Assembly: GCF_900116195.1 (NCBI RefSeq)
Contig: NZ_FOZW01000001.1
Span: 744,001 to 808,000, forward strand
DNA: 64,000 nucleotides
DNA from: Alloyangia pacifica
GTDB taxonomy: Bacteria; Pseudomonadota; Alphaproteobacteria; Rhodobacterales; Rhodobacteraceae
Reading direction: 5' to 3'
Positions 1-13,854 of the stretch are shown piece after piece. The notes under the pieces were generated by a model. That model made no database searches and was not told the origin of the DNA. It saw nothing but the letters and a program-made list of their open reading frames with translations. A program made the position numbers and the translations under genes. The first letter of the stretch is position 1, and each line of letters opens with the position of its first letter.

Positions 1-842
1 TCGAAGCCCCGGCTGCGCGGCGGCTGCGGGCGGGATCGCGGCGGGATGGGCTGCGGCGCGGGTTTGGGAGCCTCGAAGATCACGTCGATCTGGCCGATGC
101 TGAGGCGCGGGGCCGAGGGCCGCTCGGGCGTCGGCGGGTCGCGGAACGGGCGTCCCGTTTCTGACAGCCCCGACATTGGCGCTGCGCTTGCGCCATCCGC
201 GAGGCGTGCATCGCTCTGAGACATGGCCGCTGCGCCGGATGGTTCGGCGGCATCGGCCAAGCTCACCGGCGACCCGCTGACAGCACCCGCCCGACCGTCG
301 CCTGCGGGTCCGGCGAGAGGCTCCGGAGCGGCCGGATCCGGCGCGATCCCAGACAGAGGCAGGCCCTCAGCTGAGCGCGGCGACGGCTCTGCGCCGAGCT
401 GCGCGCCGGTCCCACCCGAGATTGAGAGTGGCAGGGTGTCCGGCACGGCGCCCCGCGCAACAGGCACGCCGATCTCATTGTCGGAAGCAGATGTCTCCGG
501 GCCCGGTGCAAACCGCCTGCTCAGCGCATGTGCCGGACCCGCTGAGCGGTGCGACGCAGCGAAAGGTTCCTGATCCGGCGGCCCAACCGCGCCGGGCGCA
601 CCATCCCGGGTCGCGGCCCGATCCATGCCGCCTGCCCGCTCGGAGCGCGCGGCTCCAGGGGGGCGGGCCTCCTCTCGTGGCTTGGACAGAGGGGCGCTCT
701 CCTCCGGACGCTCGGCCGCCCTGTCGGACGCAAATAGCGAAAGGCGCGGAGGCGCGGTCATCGGCACGGCAGGGTCCGATGCCGCGAGATTGGTACCGCC
801 CACCGCCCCGCGCGCGGCGAGCCTTTGCAGCAGCCCGCTCAT
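1..842 (-). CDS. eCIS-associated disordered protein (3' truncated by window edge)
   Basis: The frame is open from an ATG at 842 to the window edge, at least 280 codons. The ATG overlaps the stop of the upstream gene (ATGA), so the two are translationally coupled. The protein begins MSGLLQRLAARG and then is almost entirely Pro, Ala, Gly, Ser and acidic residues with no predicted fold. Near the visible end comes a short hydrophobic stretch, RLSIGQIDVIFEAPKP, followed by a Pro/Arg tail. Proteins with this layout (short start, long disordered middle, an 'IGxI-V' strand) recur in eCIS and phage-tail-like loci, where they have no firm function. The family link is from memory; the reading frame and composition are directly visible. 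Confidence 0.6.
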   Translation of the reverse strand, partial: MSGLLQRLAARGAVGGTNLAASDPAVPMTAPPRLSLFASDRAAERPEESAPLSKPREEARPPGAARSERAGGMDRAATRDGAPGAVGPPDQEPFAASHRSAGPAHALSRRFAPGPETSASDNEIGVPVARGAVPDTLPLSISGGTGAQLGAEPSPRSAEGLPLSGIAPDPAAPEPLAGPAGDGRAGAVSGSPVSLADAAEPSGAAAMSQSDARLADGASAAPMSGLSETGRPFRDPPTPERPSAPRLSIGQIDVIFEAPKPAPQPIPPRSRPQPPRSRGF

Positions 843-1630
843 GAAAGCGCCCGCGCCGCCTCGGACGGTGCGGCCTCGGCCAGGTGGGTCAAGTAAAGTC
901 GACGCCGCCAGGCGGGCAGCGCAAGAAGCTCGGCTTCGGACCAGCGGTAGACCCGGGCGAGACGGTCGATCTCGGCCAGCACCCCGCCGCCGCGGTCGAT
1001 CTCGGTCAGCAGCAGCGCCAGCGGATCGAGGCGCCCGGTGACCGCGGCGCCGCAGCCGACGCAGGCGAGCGCGACACGGACCTCGGCCAGCGGGTCGCGC
1101 GCGGCGATCTCGGCCTCGAGCACCTCAGCCGCGCCTTCACCGGCCCCTGGTGCGCAGCGGGACAGCAGCGTCCCGGCGCCCCCCGCGGTCGCGGCGCAAA
1201 GATCGTCTCCGGTCGGCAGGCGAATTTGCATGGTCTCCTCTTCAACGCTGAAACTCTTGCCTGCGGGACCCGCAGGCACCCGCACCAACAAGGAGGCCAG
1301 GTCCAGCGGCACCTCGTGGATCTCGCCGCAGTCCGGGCAGCGCAGCCAGAGCTCCTCGGGCGCGCCGTAACCGGCACAAAGCACCGCCAGCAGCAGGCGG
1401 TTGCGGTCGCCGACGAGCCAGGCACCGGGGGTATCTCCGCCGCCGCGCAGCATCCCCGCGCTCAGGATCATCGTCTCGAGCGCCGCCGCCGAAAGCAGCC
1501 CGCCGCGGCGCGCGGCCAGCCACATTTCCTGCGCCCCGGTGATCGGGGTCACGGTCACGCACCCGAAGGGCGCCGCCAGCTCCAGTGTCAGCGTCTCGCC
1601 CGGGCCGCCCTGTGGGTCAGGCCGGGACAT
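839..1630 (-). CDS. T4 gp26-like baseplate hub assembly chaperone family protein
   Basis: 263 aa. The N-terminal half resembles phage baseplate hub chaperone proteins (T4_baseplate family), with conserved hydrophobic helices such as LLLAVLCAGYGAPEELWL. Two CxxC pairs, CPDC near residue 100 and CVGC near residue 190, could build a split zinc ribbon. The C-terminus (RLARVYRWSEAELLALPAWRRRLYL) resembles the short helical region seen in tail-assembly chaperones. It overlaps the tube gene upstream by 14 bp and the next gene by 4 bp, so it belongs to the contractile-tail operon. The role in baseplate assembly is inferred from family and neighbours. Confidence 0.65.
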   Translation of the reverse strand: MSRPDPQGGPGETLTLELAAPFGCVTVTPITGAQEMWLAARRGGLLSAAALETMILSAGMLRGGGDTPGAWLVGDRNRLLLAVLCAGYGAPEELWLRCPDCGEIHEVPLDLASLLVRVPAGPAGKSFSVEEETMQIRLPTGDDLCAATAGGAGTLLSRCAPGAGEGAAEVLEAEIAARDPLAEVRVALACVGCGAAVTGRLDPLALLLTEIDRGGGVLAEIDRLARVYRWSEAELLALPAWRRRLYLTHLAEAAPSEAARALS

Positions 1631-2141
1631 CGAAGGTCGGCTCGGCCGGCTCCACCACCGACACGTCGCGCTGCCAGCCCTCGCATTCCAGCTTCAGCGA
1701 CTGGATCGAGACAGCATTGGCGTTGGCGTCGAGCTCGGGCATCGCGGTATATTCCGACACCCAGCAGCGGAACAGCTGGTAGGACAGGACGATCTGCCCG
1801 GCCTCGTTGAACAGGTCGAGGATGACATCCTTGCGGAAATCGGCCAGCGAGACCTGCGCGCCATCCCCGGCGTTGATGTTCCAGACCTTGTTGGCCCACC
1901 GCTCGAACTCGAGATCATGGGTCACGCCGCGTTCCAGTGTCACCGCCTCGTAGCTGGTGCGCCCGGGCGACTTGCGGCTGGTCGAGGGATCGCCGCCCTC
2001 ACGGTGCTCGACCACCTCGGTGGAGCGCGACAGGGCCGAGACCTTGCTGATGCCGGCGACGTAACGGCCATCCCATTTCACCTTGAAACGGAAGTTCTTG
2101 TAGGGGTCCGCGCGGCGGGGATTGACGACGAATTCGGCCAT
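1617..2141 (-). CDS. Phage tail tube protein (T4 gp19-like)
   Basis: 174 aa, typical of the gp19-like inner-tube family found in phage tails and eCIS particles. Family-like features are an N-terminal DPYKNFRFKVKWDGRYVAGISKVS, the central LERGVTHDLEFERWANKVWN and the C-terminal strand SIQSLKLECEGWQRD. It should polymerise into the rigid tube expelled when the sheath contracts. It lies 12 bp downstream of the sheath gene on the same strand, the standard sheath-tube order. Only one tube gene is visible; eCIS clusters often carry a second beyond this window edge. Confidence 0.9.
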   Translation of the reverse strand: MAEFVVNPRRADPYKNFRFKVKWDGRYVAGISKVSALSRSTEVVEHREGGDPSTSRKSPGRTSYEAVTLERGVTHDLEFERWANKVWNINAGDGAQVSLADFRKDVILDLFNEAGQIVLSYQLFRCWVSEYTAMPELDANANAVSIQSLKLECEGWQRDVSVVEPAEPTFDVPA

Positions 2142-2153
2142 GACGAGCCCTCC

Positions 2154-4241
2154 CTAGCTTTCCGCCCTGCGGGCGATCTGTTGGATCTTCAGGATCACGA
2201 ACTCGGCGGGCTTGAGCGGAGCAAAGCCCACCTCGACGTTGACGATGCCATTGTCGATGTCCGACTGCGTCGTTGTCTCGGCATCGCATTTCACCAGGTA
2301 GGCGTCGCTCGGCATCGCGCCCTGGAAGGCCCCCTTGCGGAAGAGATCGTGCATGAACGCCCCGACGTTGAGCCGTATCTGCGCCCACAGCGGCTCGTCA
2401 TTGGGCTCGAAGACCACCCATTGCGTGCCGCGGTAGAGGCTTTCTTCGATGAACAGCGTCGTGCGCCGCACCGGCACGTACTTCCAATCCGAGGCGATCT
2501 GGTCGGCCCCGTCCATCGTGCGGGCTCCCCAGCAGACGCTGCCGTAGATCGGGAACTGCCGCATGCAGTTGGCTCCAAGCGGATTGAGCACGCCGTTCTC
2601 GGCGTCGGTCATCACATAGGCCAGGTCCTGCACCGCGCGCAGCCGCGCTTCGGTGCCCGCGGGGGCCTTCCACACGCCGCGTGCCGCGTCGGTGCGCGCC
2701 CAGAGACCGGCAACCGTGCCCGAGGATGCGAGAGACCGCAGGCGGTTGCGGTTGAGCCGGTCGGCGATGAAGGTGCGCGGGAAATAGACGGCGGTGTTGG
2801 GCGCTCTCAGCCCCGCGTTCTCGACGAGCCAGGTCTCCATACGGTCGATGCGGTTCAGCCCCAGCGGGATGTCGACGATCATCATCGCGCGCCGCTCGGT
2901 CACGTAGTTCAGCGCCTCGCTGTAGACCGCGAGCGGTGCCCCGGCATCGGTCAGCCGCGGCACGTCGGGCATGCACAGGATGTTGAAGAGGTCGACGTCC
3001 TCGAGCGCGTAGATCCCCGAACGCGCCCCGGCGTTGCCGGCAAAGGCCGCCGCTGGCACCAGGTAGGCGCCGCTGGCGGCATCCACCACCGCGCCGTCGT
3101 TGCCCCCCGACAGGGCGATCTGCTGCGGCCCGAGGTGCAGCACGCTGCCCCCATCGAGCCCATAGTGATCGGCATTGGCGCCCGCAAAAACCAACCGCAC
3201 GTCGGGATCGAAGGGCTGCGCGCCCTGCCCCGCGCGGACATGGAAGCGCCAGGGCTCGGCCGCCGAGCCATCGCCGAGCAGCGTCACCACCGCCCCCGCG
3301 AGATAGGCCCGCATGTTGACCGGCACCGTCGCATCGGTGGCCGCGCGACGCAGCCGCTCCTGGAACAGCCCCGCCCAGGCGGCAAAGGAGACCGGATCGT
3401 CCGCTGGCGAGGCAAGGTCGCTGAAGTCGAGCGCGATCGGCCCGATGTCGTCCGCCGTCGCCGCCGGTCCGAACTGCACCGTGACGTCGATCCCCGAGAT
3501 CTCGGCCACGGTGGGCGTCGAGGTGGCAAGGCCACCGGCGAAATCGGCCGCCGGGTCGAGATCGCCGCCGAGGGTGCCGGTGGTATGCGGCAGGTCGGTG
3601 TCTGTCACCGGTGCCGCATCCGGGCTCAGGTAGATCAGCGTCGAGGCGGCGTTCACCACATCAATGGCGGTATTGGCCTCGTTCGGCTGCATGGTGAGAT
3701 TGCGGTAGACCTCCTCGCGGACCACCGTGGTCCGATCGCCCGATACCTGCACCTCCTTGATCGACAGGCTGAAGGTCGTGTCGTTGGCGCTGGTGGAATG
3801 GCTGACCTCGAGCCGCAGGTTGTTGCCCCAGGTTCCGGGGTTATCCGCCGGCTCGTCGCGGATCACCCGCCCGGCGGTCACCGCGAGCAGGTCAGGCGCC
3901 CCGCCACCGACCACCGCGTTCAGCCCTGCCGTGGCGGGCGAGAGCGCCGCGAGCACCGGTGGGCCGGCGTCCCCGGGGTGGCCGATGCGGATGATCCAGG
4001 CCTCCGAGCCGCCGTTGAGAAAGAACTGCTGGACCGCATAGCTCGCCTCGCTGTCGCGGTTGAGGCCGCCGTATTCGCGTTCGAAGTCCGACAGGCTCTG
4101 GACCCGGACCGCCTCGTTGTGGAGCCCGCGCGAGAAGGTGCCGATGAAGGCGGCGATGGAGGTCGCCACGCCGCGTATCGGACGCACGCCCGATGCGATT
4201 TCCTCGATGTAGACGCCGGGATAGGTGGGATTAACGGGCAT
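2154..4241 (-). CDS. Phage tail sheath protein, contractile particle (eCIS-like)
   Basis: 695 aa. The N-terminus, MPVNPTYPGVYIEEIASG, and the following IRGVATSIAAFIGTF are hallmarks of the tail sheath family. The C-terminus (TQSDIDNGIVNVEVGFAPLKPAEFVILKIQQI) matches the conserved sheath C-terminal domain, which handshakes between subunits and contacts the tube. The start at 4241 is chosen because GGGAGG lies 7 to 12 bases upstream; a longer frame to 4301 has no such site and lacks family similarity. The middle (about residues 200-420) is long and variable, probably surface-exposed. It is the first gene of the visible operon. The eCIS assignment rather than a prophage rests on the neighbours and the lack of any phage head, lysis or integrase gene in view. 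Confidence 0.92.
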   Translation of the reverse strand: MPVNPTYPGVYIEEIASGVRPIRGVATSIAAFIGTFSRGLHNEAVRVQSLSDFEREYGGLNRDSEASYAVQQFFLNGGSEAWIIRIGHPGDAGPPVLAALSPATAGLNAVVGGGAPDLLAVTAGRVIRDEPADNPGTWGNNLRLEVSHSTSANDTTFSLSIKEVQVSGDRTTVVREEVYRNLTMQPNEANTAIDVVNAASTLIYLSPDAAPVTDTDLPHTTGTLGGDLDPAADFAGGLATSTPTVAEISGIDVTVQFGPAATADDIGPIALDFSDLASPADDPVSFAAWAGLFQERLRRAATDATVPVNMRAYLAGAVVTLLGDGSAAEPWRFHVRAGQGAQPFDPDVRLVFAGANADHYGLDGGSVLHLGPQQIALSGGNDGAVVDAASGAYLVPAAAFAGNAGARSGIYALEDVDLFNILCMPDVPRLTDAGAPLAVYSEALNYVTERRAMMIVDIPLGLNRIDRMETWLVENAGLRAPNTAVYFPRTFIADRLNRNRLRSLASSGTVAGLWARTDAARGVWKAPAGTEARLRAVQDLAYVMTDAENGVLNPLGANCMRQFPIYGSVCWGARTMDGADQIASDWKYVPVRRTTLFIEESLYRGTQWVVFEPNDEPLWAQIRLNVGAFMHDLFRKGAFQGAMPSDAYLVKCDAETTTQSDIDNGIVNVEVGFAPLKPAEFVILKIQQIARRAES

Positions 4242-4558
4242 GGTGCGCCTCCCAGGATGCAAAAGGGATTCTTCGTCGAAACCGCCCGAAAAAATGGTCA
4301 TCCGAATGGAAGGCGGGCGCAGGCCTAAGCCGCAACCACGAAGAAAGTCGCTCTTTCAATAATCAACTGAAAGGTATCACTTTCGCGGAGTCTGGACAAC
4401 AGCGTTGCGCAGCCGGGGCGCGCGCCGACGCGCCTACCCGCGCCAGCCGCGCCGCGAAAGTCGCCTTCGGCCAGAGGCATGGCGCGACAAGGTGCGGAAG
4501 CGCGCCGCCGGCGGACGGGCCAGTGCCATATCCCAGTTCCGCGCTGCCGGCCCGCCTT
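4242..4558. other. Intergenic region upstream of the sheath gene
   Basis: 317 bp without a credible gene. The stretch 4330-4390 is markedly AT-richer than its surroundings and is the likely place for the promoter of the leftward contractile-tail operon. The rest (about 4400-4558) is GC-rich with several short GC inverted repeats near the 3' end of the Lrp-family gene. I could not fix a promoter or terminator with confidence. Confidence 0.4.
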
Positions 4559-5032
4559 TCAGCTGCCGATCTCGGAGAGGTCCAGCGCGTCGCTGTCCTT
4601 GAGGGTCTTCAGGACGAAATCCGAGCGCACCTGACCGATGTCGGGCCGCTGGAGCAACCGCTCATGCAGGAAATTCGAGAAGCTCTCGAGATCGCGCGAC
4701 CGGACGTGCAGCACATAGTCGGCATCTCCCGAGACGGAGAAGGCGGCGAGGATCTCCGGCTGGCGCTCGATCCAGGCGGAGAAATCCATGTCGGCAGTCT
4801 TGGCGTGGGTACGCAGGTTGACCCGCACCACCACCCGGATCCCCAGCCCCAGCTTTCCGGCGTTGAGCCGGGCGCGGTAGCCCTCGATCACCCCCGCCGC
4901 TTCCAGCGCGGCGCGGCGGCGTGAGCATTGCGAAGCCGAGAGGTTCACCCGCTCGGAGAGCTGGGCATTGGTCAGCGCCCCGTCCTTCTGGAGCGCGTCG
5001 AGGATCAGACGGTCATAGCGGTCGAGCGGCAT
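4559..5032 (-). CDS. Lrp/AsnC family transcriptional regulator
   Basis: 157 aa, the usual Lrp/AsnC size. Residues 1-60 form the winged helix-turn-helix (LDRYDRLILDALQKDGALTNAQLSERV then SASQCSRRRAALEAAGVI); residues 65-150 form the RAM/AsnC ligand-binding domain, with FSVSGDADYVLHVRSRD matching the conserved effector-fold segment. The start at 5032 is supported by GAGGTG upstream; an ATG at 5062 is also in frame but less well placed. It is divergent from the ThDP enzyme at 5198 and probably controls that gene and itself. The effector, likely an amino acid or related metabolite, cannot be read from sequence. Confidence 0.92.
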   Translation of the reverse strand: MPLDRYDRLILDALQKDGALTNAQLSERVNLSASQCSRRRAALEAAGVIEGYRARLNAGKLGLGIRVVVRVNLRTHAKTADMDFSAWIERQPEILAAFSVSGDADYVLHVRSRDLESFSNFLHERLLQRPDIGQVRSDFVLKTLKDSDALDLSEIGS

Positions 5033-5074
5033 CGGGCGCACCTCATGCGGGATTCGAAGCATCGGCGCACGATA

Positions 5075-5141
5075 TGCGCACCATTTCCCAAATGATGCAC
5101 AAAATGGCGCAAACCTCCACCCAGCATCGCATGCAATTGCA
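5075..5141. promoter_or_regulatory. Candidate Lrp-type operators in divergent promoter region
   Basis: Two inverted repeats lie between the divergent Lrp gene and the ThDP enzyme. TGCGCACCATTT (5075-5086) faces AAATGGCGCA (5102-5111) with a 15-base gap, and TGCAATTGCA (5132-5141) is a perfect 10-bp palindrome. Lrp-family regulators commonly bind such repeats next to their own gene. Assignment as operators is inference. Confidence 0.4.
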
Positions 5142-5197
5142 CACCTTGTGCGGCACTCCCGCGGTATCCTTGCGCAAAGTCCAACGGGAGAGAGAAG

Positions 5198-6829
5198 ATG
5201 TTCGACGCAGGCCCCATCCACGTGCACCAGGCCATCGCGCAGGCAGTGCGCGACCACGGGATCGACACGATGTTCGGTCTGATGGGGGATGCCAACCTCT
5301 TTATCGCCGATCATTTCGCCCGTGGCTGCGGCGGACGTTTCGTGCCCGCGGCGCATGAGGGCAGCTCGGTGCTCATGGCGCTGGCCTACGCGCATGTGGC
5401 CGGCAAGGTGGGCGTGGCAACGGTCACCCATGGACCGGCCCTGACCAATTGCGTCACCGCGCTGACCGAGGGCGCGCGCGGACAGATCCCGATGGTGCTG
5501 CTAGCGGGCGACACACCGGTGGCCAATCCGCGCCACCTGCAGGGCATCGACCAGCGCGCCGTCGTGCTGTCGACCGGCGCCGGTTTCGAACAGATGCGTT
5601 CGCCCGAGCTGGCGGTGCGCGATGTCGCCCGCGCCTTCTACCGCGCCAAGGTCGAACGCCGCCCCATCGTGCTCAACATGCCCGCCGAATTCATGTGGCA
5701 GGAGGCCCCCTACGCGCCCTACGTGCTCAGCGTTTTCGAGACCCGCAGCTTCGTCCCCGAGGGCGAGGCGCTCGACGAGGCCATCGGCATGATCGCCAGC
5801 GCGCGGCGGCCCATGATCCTTGCAGGTGCCGGGGCCTACGAAGCGCGCGAGCAGATCATTCGCCTTGCCGACCGGCTGGAGGCGCCGCTGGCGACCACGC
5901 TCAAGGCCAAGGGGCTGTTCCGCGGCCACCCGCATGACATCGACATCTTCGGCACGCTGAGCACCCCCGGAGCCTACGAGGTGATCGGCCAGTCCGACTG
6001 CGTGATCAGCTTCGGCGCGGCGCTGCACGAATTCACCACCGACCGCGGCAAGCTGCTGGCGGGCAAGCGGCTGGTGCAGATCGACAGCGACCGCAGCGCC
6101 ATCGGTCGCACCGTGCATCCCGATGCCGCGCTGGTCGCCGACGCAGGGCTCACCGCCGACAATTTCGTGCACTGGCTGGACGAGGCCGAGATCCCCGGCA
6201 GCCGCTTCACCGCCGAGCTGGACGGCGAGAAGCTGCGCCGCCACCCGCCCGCACGCACCAACAAGACCCCCGACAGCAGCGTCAACTACGTGGCGGCGCT
6301 GGAGCGGCTGGAGAAGGCCCTGCCAGAGGACCGTATCCTCGTCACCGATGGCGGGCGCTTCATGACCGAAGTCTGGTGCCGTATCTCCGCGCCGGACCCG
6401 CGCAGTTTCGTGGTGACCGCCAACTTCGGCTCCATCGGGCTGGGCCTGCAGGAGGCAATCGGCGCATCGGTGGCTGCGCCCGACCGGCCGGTGGTGCTCT
6501 TTTCCGGCGATGGCGGTTTCATGATGGGCGGGCTCGGCGAGTTCAACACGGCGGTCCGGCTCAAGCAGGACATGGTGGTGATCCTCTGCAACGACAGCGC
6601 CTATGGCGCCGAGCACATCCAGTTCATCGACCGCAAGATGGATCCGGGGCTGACGCAGTTCGACTGGCCCTGCTTTGCCGAGGTGGCAACATCGCTCGGC
6701 GGCAAAGGCATCCTCGTGCGCTCGGACGACGAGCTGCAGACCGCGCTCGACGCCATCGAGACCCGCGACCGGCCGCTGCTGATCGAGCTGCGGCTCGACC
6801 CGAACGACGTGCCCCGCATGCGGATCTGA
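5198..6829 (+). CDS. Thiamine diphosphate-dependent enzyme, acetolactate synthase-like
   Basis: 543 aa with the three-domain ThDP fold. The N-terminal PYR domain carries the activating Glu at residue 54 (AAHEGSSV). A central Rossmann-like domain follows (about 190-320). The C-terminal PP domain has the cofactor motif GDGGFMMGG, with the closing Asn in ILCNDSAYG. It is in the acetolactate synthase/benzoylformate decarboxylase superfamily but is not the biosynthetic IlvB, which is separate at 21485. AGAGAGAAG lies just before the ATG. Divergence from an Lrp regulator suggests amino-acid or 2-oxoacid catabolism. The substrate is unknown. Confidence 0.85.
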   Translation: MFDAGPIHVHQAIAQAVRDHGIDTMFGLMGDANLFIADHFARGCGGRFVPAAHEGSSVLMALAYAHVAGKVGVATVTHGPALTNCVTALTEGARGQIPMVLLAGDTPVANPRHLQGIDQRAVVLSTGAGFEQMRSPELAVRDVARAFYRAKVERRPIVLNMPAEFMWQEAPYAPYVLSVFETRSFVPEGEALDEAIGMIASARRPMILAGAGAYEAREQIIRLADRLEAPLATTLKAKGLFRGHPHDIDIFGTLSTPGAYEVIGQSDCVISFGAALHEFTTDRGKLLAGKRLVQIDSDRSAIGRTVHPDAALVADAGLTADNFVHWLDEAEIPGSRFTAELDGEKLRRHPPARTNKTPDSSVNYVAALERLEKALPEDRILVTDGGRFMTEVWCRISAPDPRSFVVTANFGSIGLGLQEAIGASVAAPDRPVVLFSGDGGFMMGGLGEFNTAVRLKQDMVVILCNDSAYGAEHIQFIDRKMDPGLTQFDWPCFAEVATSLGGKGILVRSDDELQTALDAIETRDRPLLIELRLDPNDVPRMRI

Positions 6830-8529
<1,700 letters not shown>

Positions 8530-8530
<1 letters not shown>

Positions 8531-9609
8531 TGGCGGCAGAGACTTCCCTGCCCTCCGCTGCGGTACGCTACTGGAACGATGCCGAGATGCTGGAATGCGT
8601 CTCGGTGATCCCCGAGGCGCCGAACGTCTGTACTTTCTGCTTCGTGGCGCCCTCGGGCGCGCTGTTCTCCTACCTGCCCGGCCAGTTCGTCACGCTCGAA
8701 CTGCCGGTGCCGGGCGGGCCACTCTACCGGACCTACACCATCTCGTCGTCGCCCTCGCGGCCGCTGTCGATCACCGTCACGGTGAAGGCACAGCCGAATT
8801 CGATCGGCACGCGCTGGATGCTCGACAACCTGCGTCCGGGCATGCGGATCAAGGCGCTTGGCCCGGCGGGGCATTTCACCTCGCATCACCACCCGGCCGA
8901 GAAGTTCCTGTTCATCTCGGCGGGCTCGGGGATCACCCCGATGATGTCGATGGTCACCTACATGTACGACCTCGGCCGCATCCCGGACGTGGTGTTCGTG
9001 AACTGCGCCAAGCGCCCGTCGGACATCGTCTTCCGTGAGCGTCTGGAGCATATCGCCAGCCGCATCGACGGCATCGAGCTGCGCTGGGTGGTGGAGGAAG
9101 GCGACCGCTTCCAGCCCTGGACCGGCTACAAGGGCATGTTCAACCAGCTGATGCTGGGTCTGACCGCGCCCGATTACCTCGAACGCGAGGTCTTCTGCTG
9201 CGGCCCCGAGCCCTTCATGCAGGCGGTGCGCGACGCGCTGGCCGGCCTCGGGTTCGACATGGACCACTACCATCAGGAGAGCTTCCAGCCCTCCGTGGAG
9301 GAAGAAGATCGCGATGCCACCGAGGGCGATGTGGTGCCCGAGGATGCGAAGGCCGAGGTCAGCTTCCTCGACTCCGGCATCGTCCAGACCTGCAAGGAAA
9401 CCGACACCATTCTCGCCACTGCGCGGGCGGCCGGTCTCAACATCCCCTCGGGCTGTACCTTCGGCGTTTGCGGCACCTGCAAGATCAAGAAGAAGTCGGG
9501 CCAGGTGCACATGGTGCACAACGGCGGCATCACCGACGATGACATCGAGGACGGCTACGTGCTGGCCTGCTGCTCGCACCCGATCGGCAAGGTCGAAGTC
9601 GAGGCCTGA
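8530..9609 (+). CDS. gbcB: Ferredoxin-NAD(P)H reductase of the betaine demethylase
   Basis: 359 aa. Residues 1-240 form an FAD/NAD(P) ferredoxin reductase: the flavin motif LYRTYTISS and the nucleotide-binding ISAGSGITPMMSM. The C-terminal ~80 residues form a plant-type [2Fe-2S] ferredoxin, with CTFGVCGTC and a later Cys in VLACCSHP. An acidic linker (EEEDRDATEGDVV) joins the two. It passes electrons from NAD(P)H to the Rieske oxygenase. Its ATG shares the last A of the oxygenase stop codon (TAATG), so the two proteins are coupled and probably made in equal amounts. A strong terminator follows. Confidence 0.87.
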
Positions 9610-9636
9610 CGGGCGTCTATTCACACAAACAGAAAA

Positions 9637-9667
9637 GGCCGTCGCGAGAGATCGCGGCGGCCTTTTT
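9637..9667 (+). terminator. Rho-independent terminator after gbcB-like gene
   Basis: GGCCGTCGCGA pairs with TCGCGGCGGCC around a GAGA loop and is followed by TTTTT. It ends the gbcAB transcript 28 bp after the stop. Confidence 0.85.
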
Positions 9668-9687
9668 CATATCGATGTGTATGCAAA

Positions 9688-9829
9688 GCGCCGAGCAAGC
9701 GTTGGCCCGTGCGATGGCGCATCCACGAGTGTCGTCTGCGCTTTATCCCCGCCACATCCGGGCGAAAATCGAGCGTTGCACGAAGGTGACAAAGCGCCAG
9801 CCCGTGAGGACGGGCCAGCGCTTGCCCGG
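9688..9829. repeat. 142-bp structured intergenic repeat, copy A
   Basis: This element recurs at 42798-42939 with the same length and no indels. Its ends form an 18-bp stem: GAGCAAGCGTTGGCCCGT (9693-9710) with ACGGGCCAGCGCTTGCCC (9810-9827). An inner TGGCGC (9715-9720) can pair with GCGCCA (9794-9799). The core GCGCTTTAT (9738-9746) and CAAAGCGCCAGCCCG (9790-9804) are nearly identical in both copies. It sits just after the gbcB terminator and before the convergent end of metH. Function unknown. Confidence 0.75.
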
Positions 9830-9861
9830 TGAGCTACGCGCTTGCTCCGGGCTTGCTTGCC

Positions 9862-13632
<3,771 letters not shown>

Positions 13633-13747
13633 GACGGACTCCGGGCCAGAGGGGGCAAGCATTGGTTGCGCCGTCTCTACCGATCCACACCGCTGAAGGC
13701 CATCTCATAATAATCATCGTTTTCATGAACCGCGCTCAAGCGACGGC

Positions 13748-13791
13748 CAAAAGCCTTCGAAGGCTTTTGCAAATCTCTTCGAAGAGATTTG
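13748..13791. repeat. Two abutting 22-bp perfect palindromes
   Basis: 13748-13769 and 13770-13791 are each perfect 22-bp palindromes. They share the centre TTCGAA but have different flanks (AAAGCC centre versus AATCTC centre). They lie between the end of the TRAP operon and the metH start. Each could fold as a tight hairpin on either strand, or serve as a paired protein-binding site. Function unknown. Confidence 0.7.
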
Positions 13792-13805
13792 CCTTTCCGC
13801 AACGC

Positions 13806-13832
13806 AAAGGGGCGGACCTTTCAGCCCGCCCC
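13806..13832 (-). terminator. Probable terminator of the TRAP operon
   Basis: Read on the minus strand, GGGGCGG pairs with CCGCCCC across a 10-base loop, followed by a short TTT. It begins 23 bp after the large permease stop. The T-tract is short, so efficiency is uncertain. Confidence 0.5.
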
Positions 13833-13854
13833 CTTCTCTCTCATGCCAGTCCGA

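Noticed and set aside
4405-4602. Arg-rich open frame on the plus strand
   Set aside because: Composition follows high GC content, no ribosome site, overlaps the Lrp gene end.
13633-13747. SAH, SAM or cobalamin riboswitch before metH
   Set aside because: I looked for conserved cores of these classes and found none; only ordinary leader sequence is visible.
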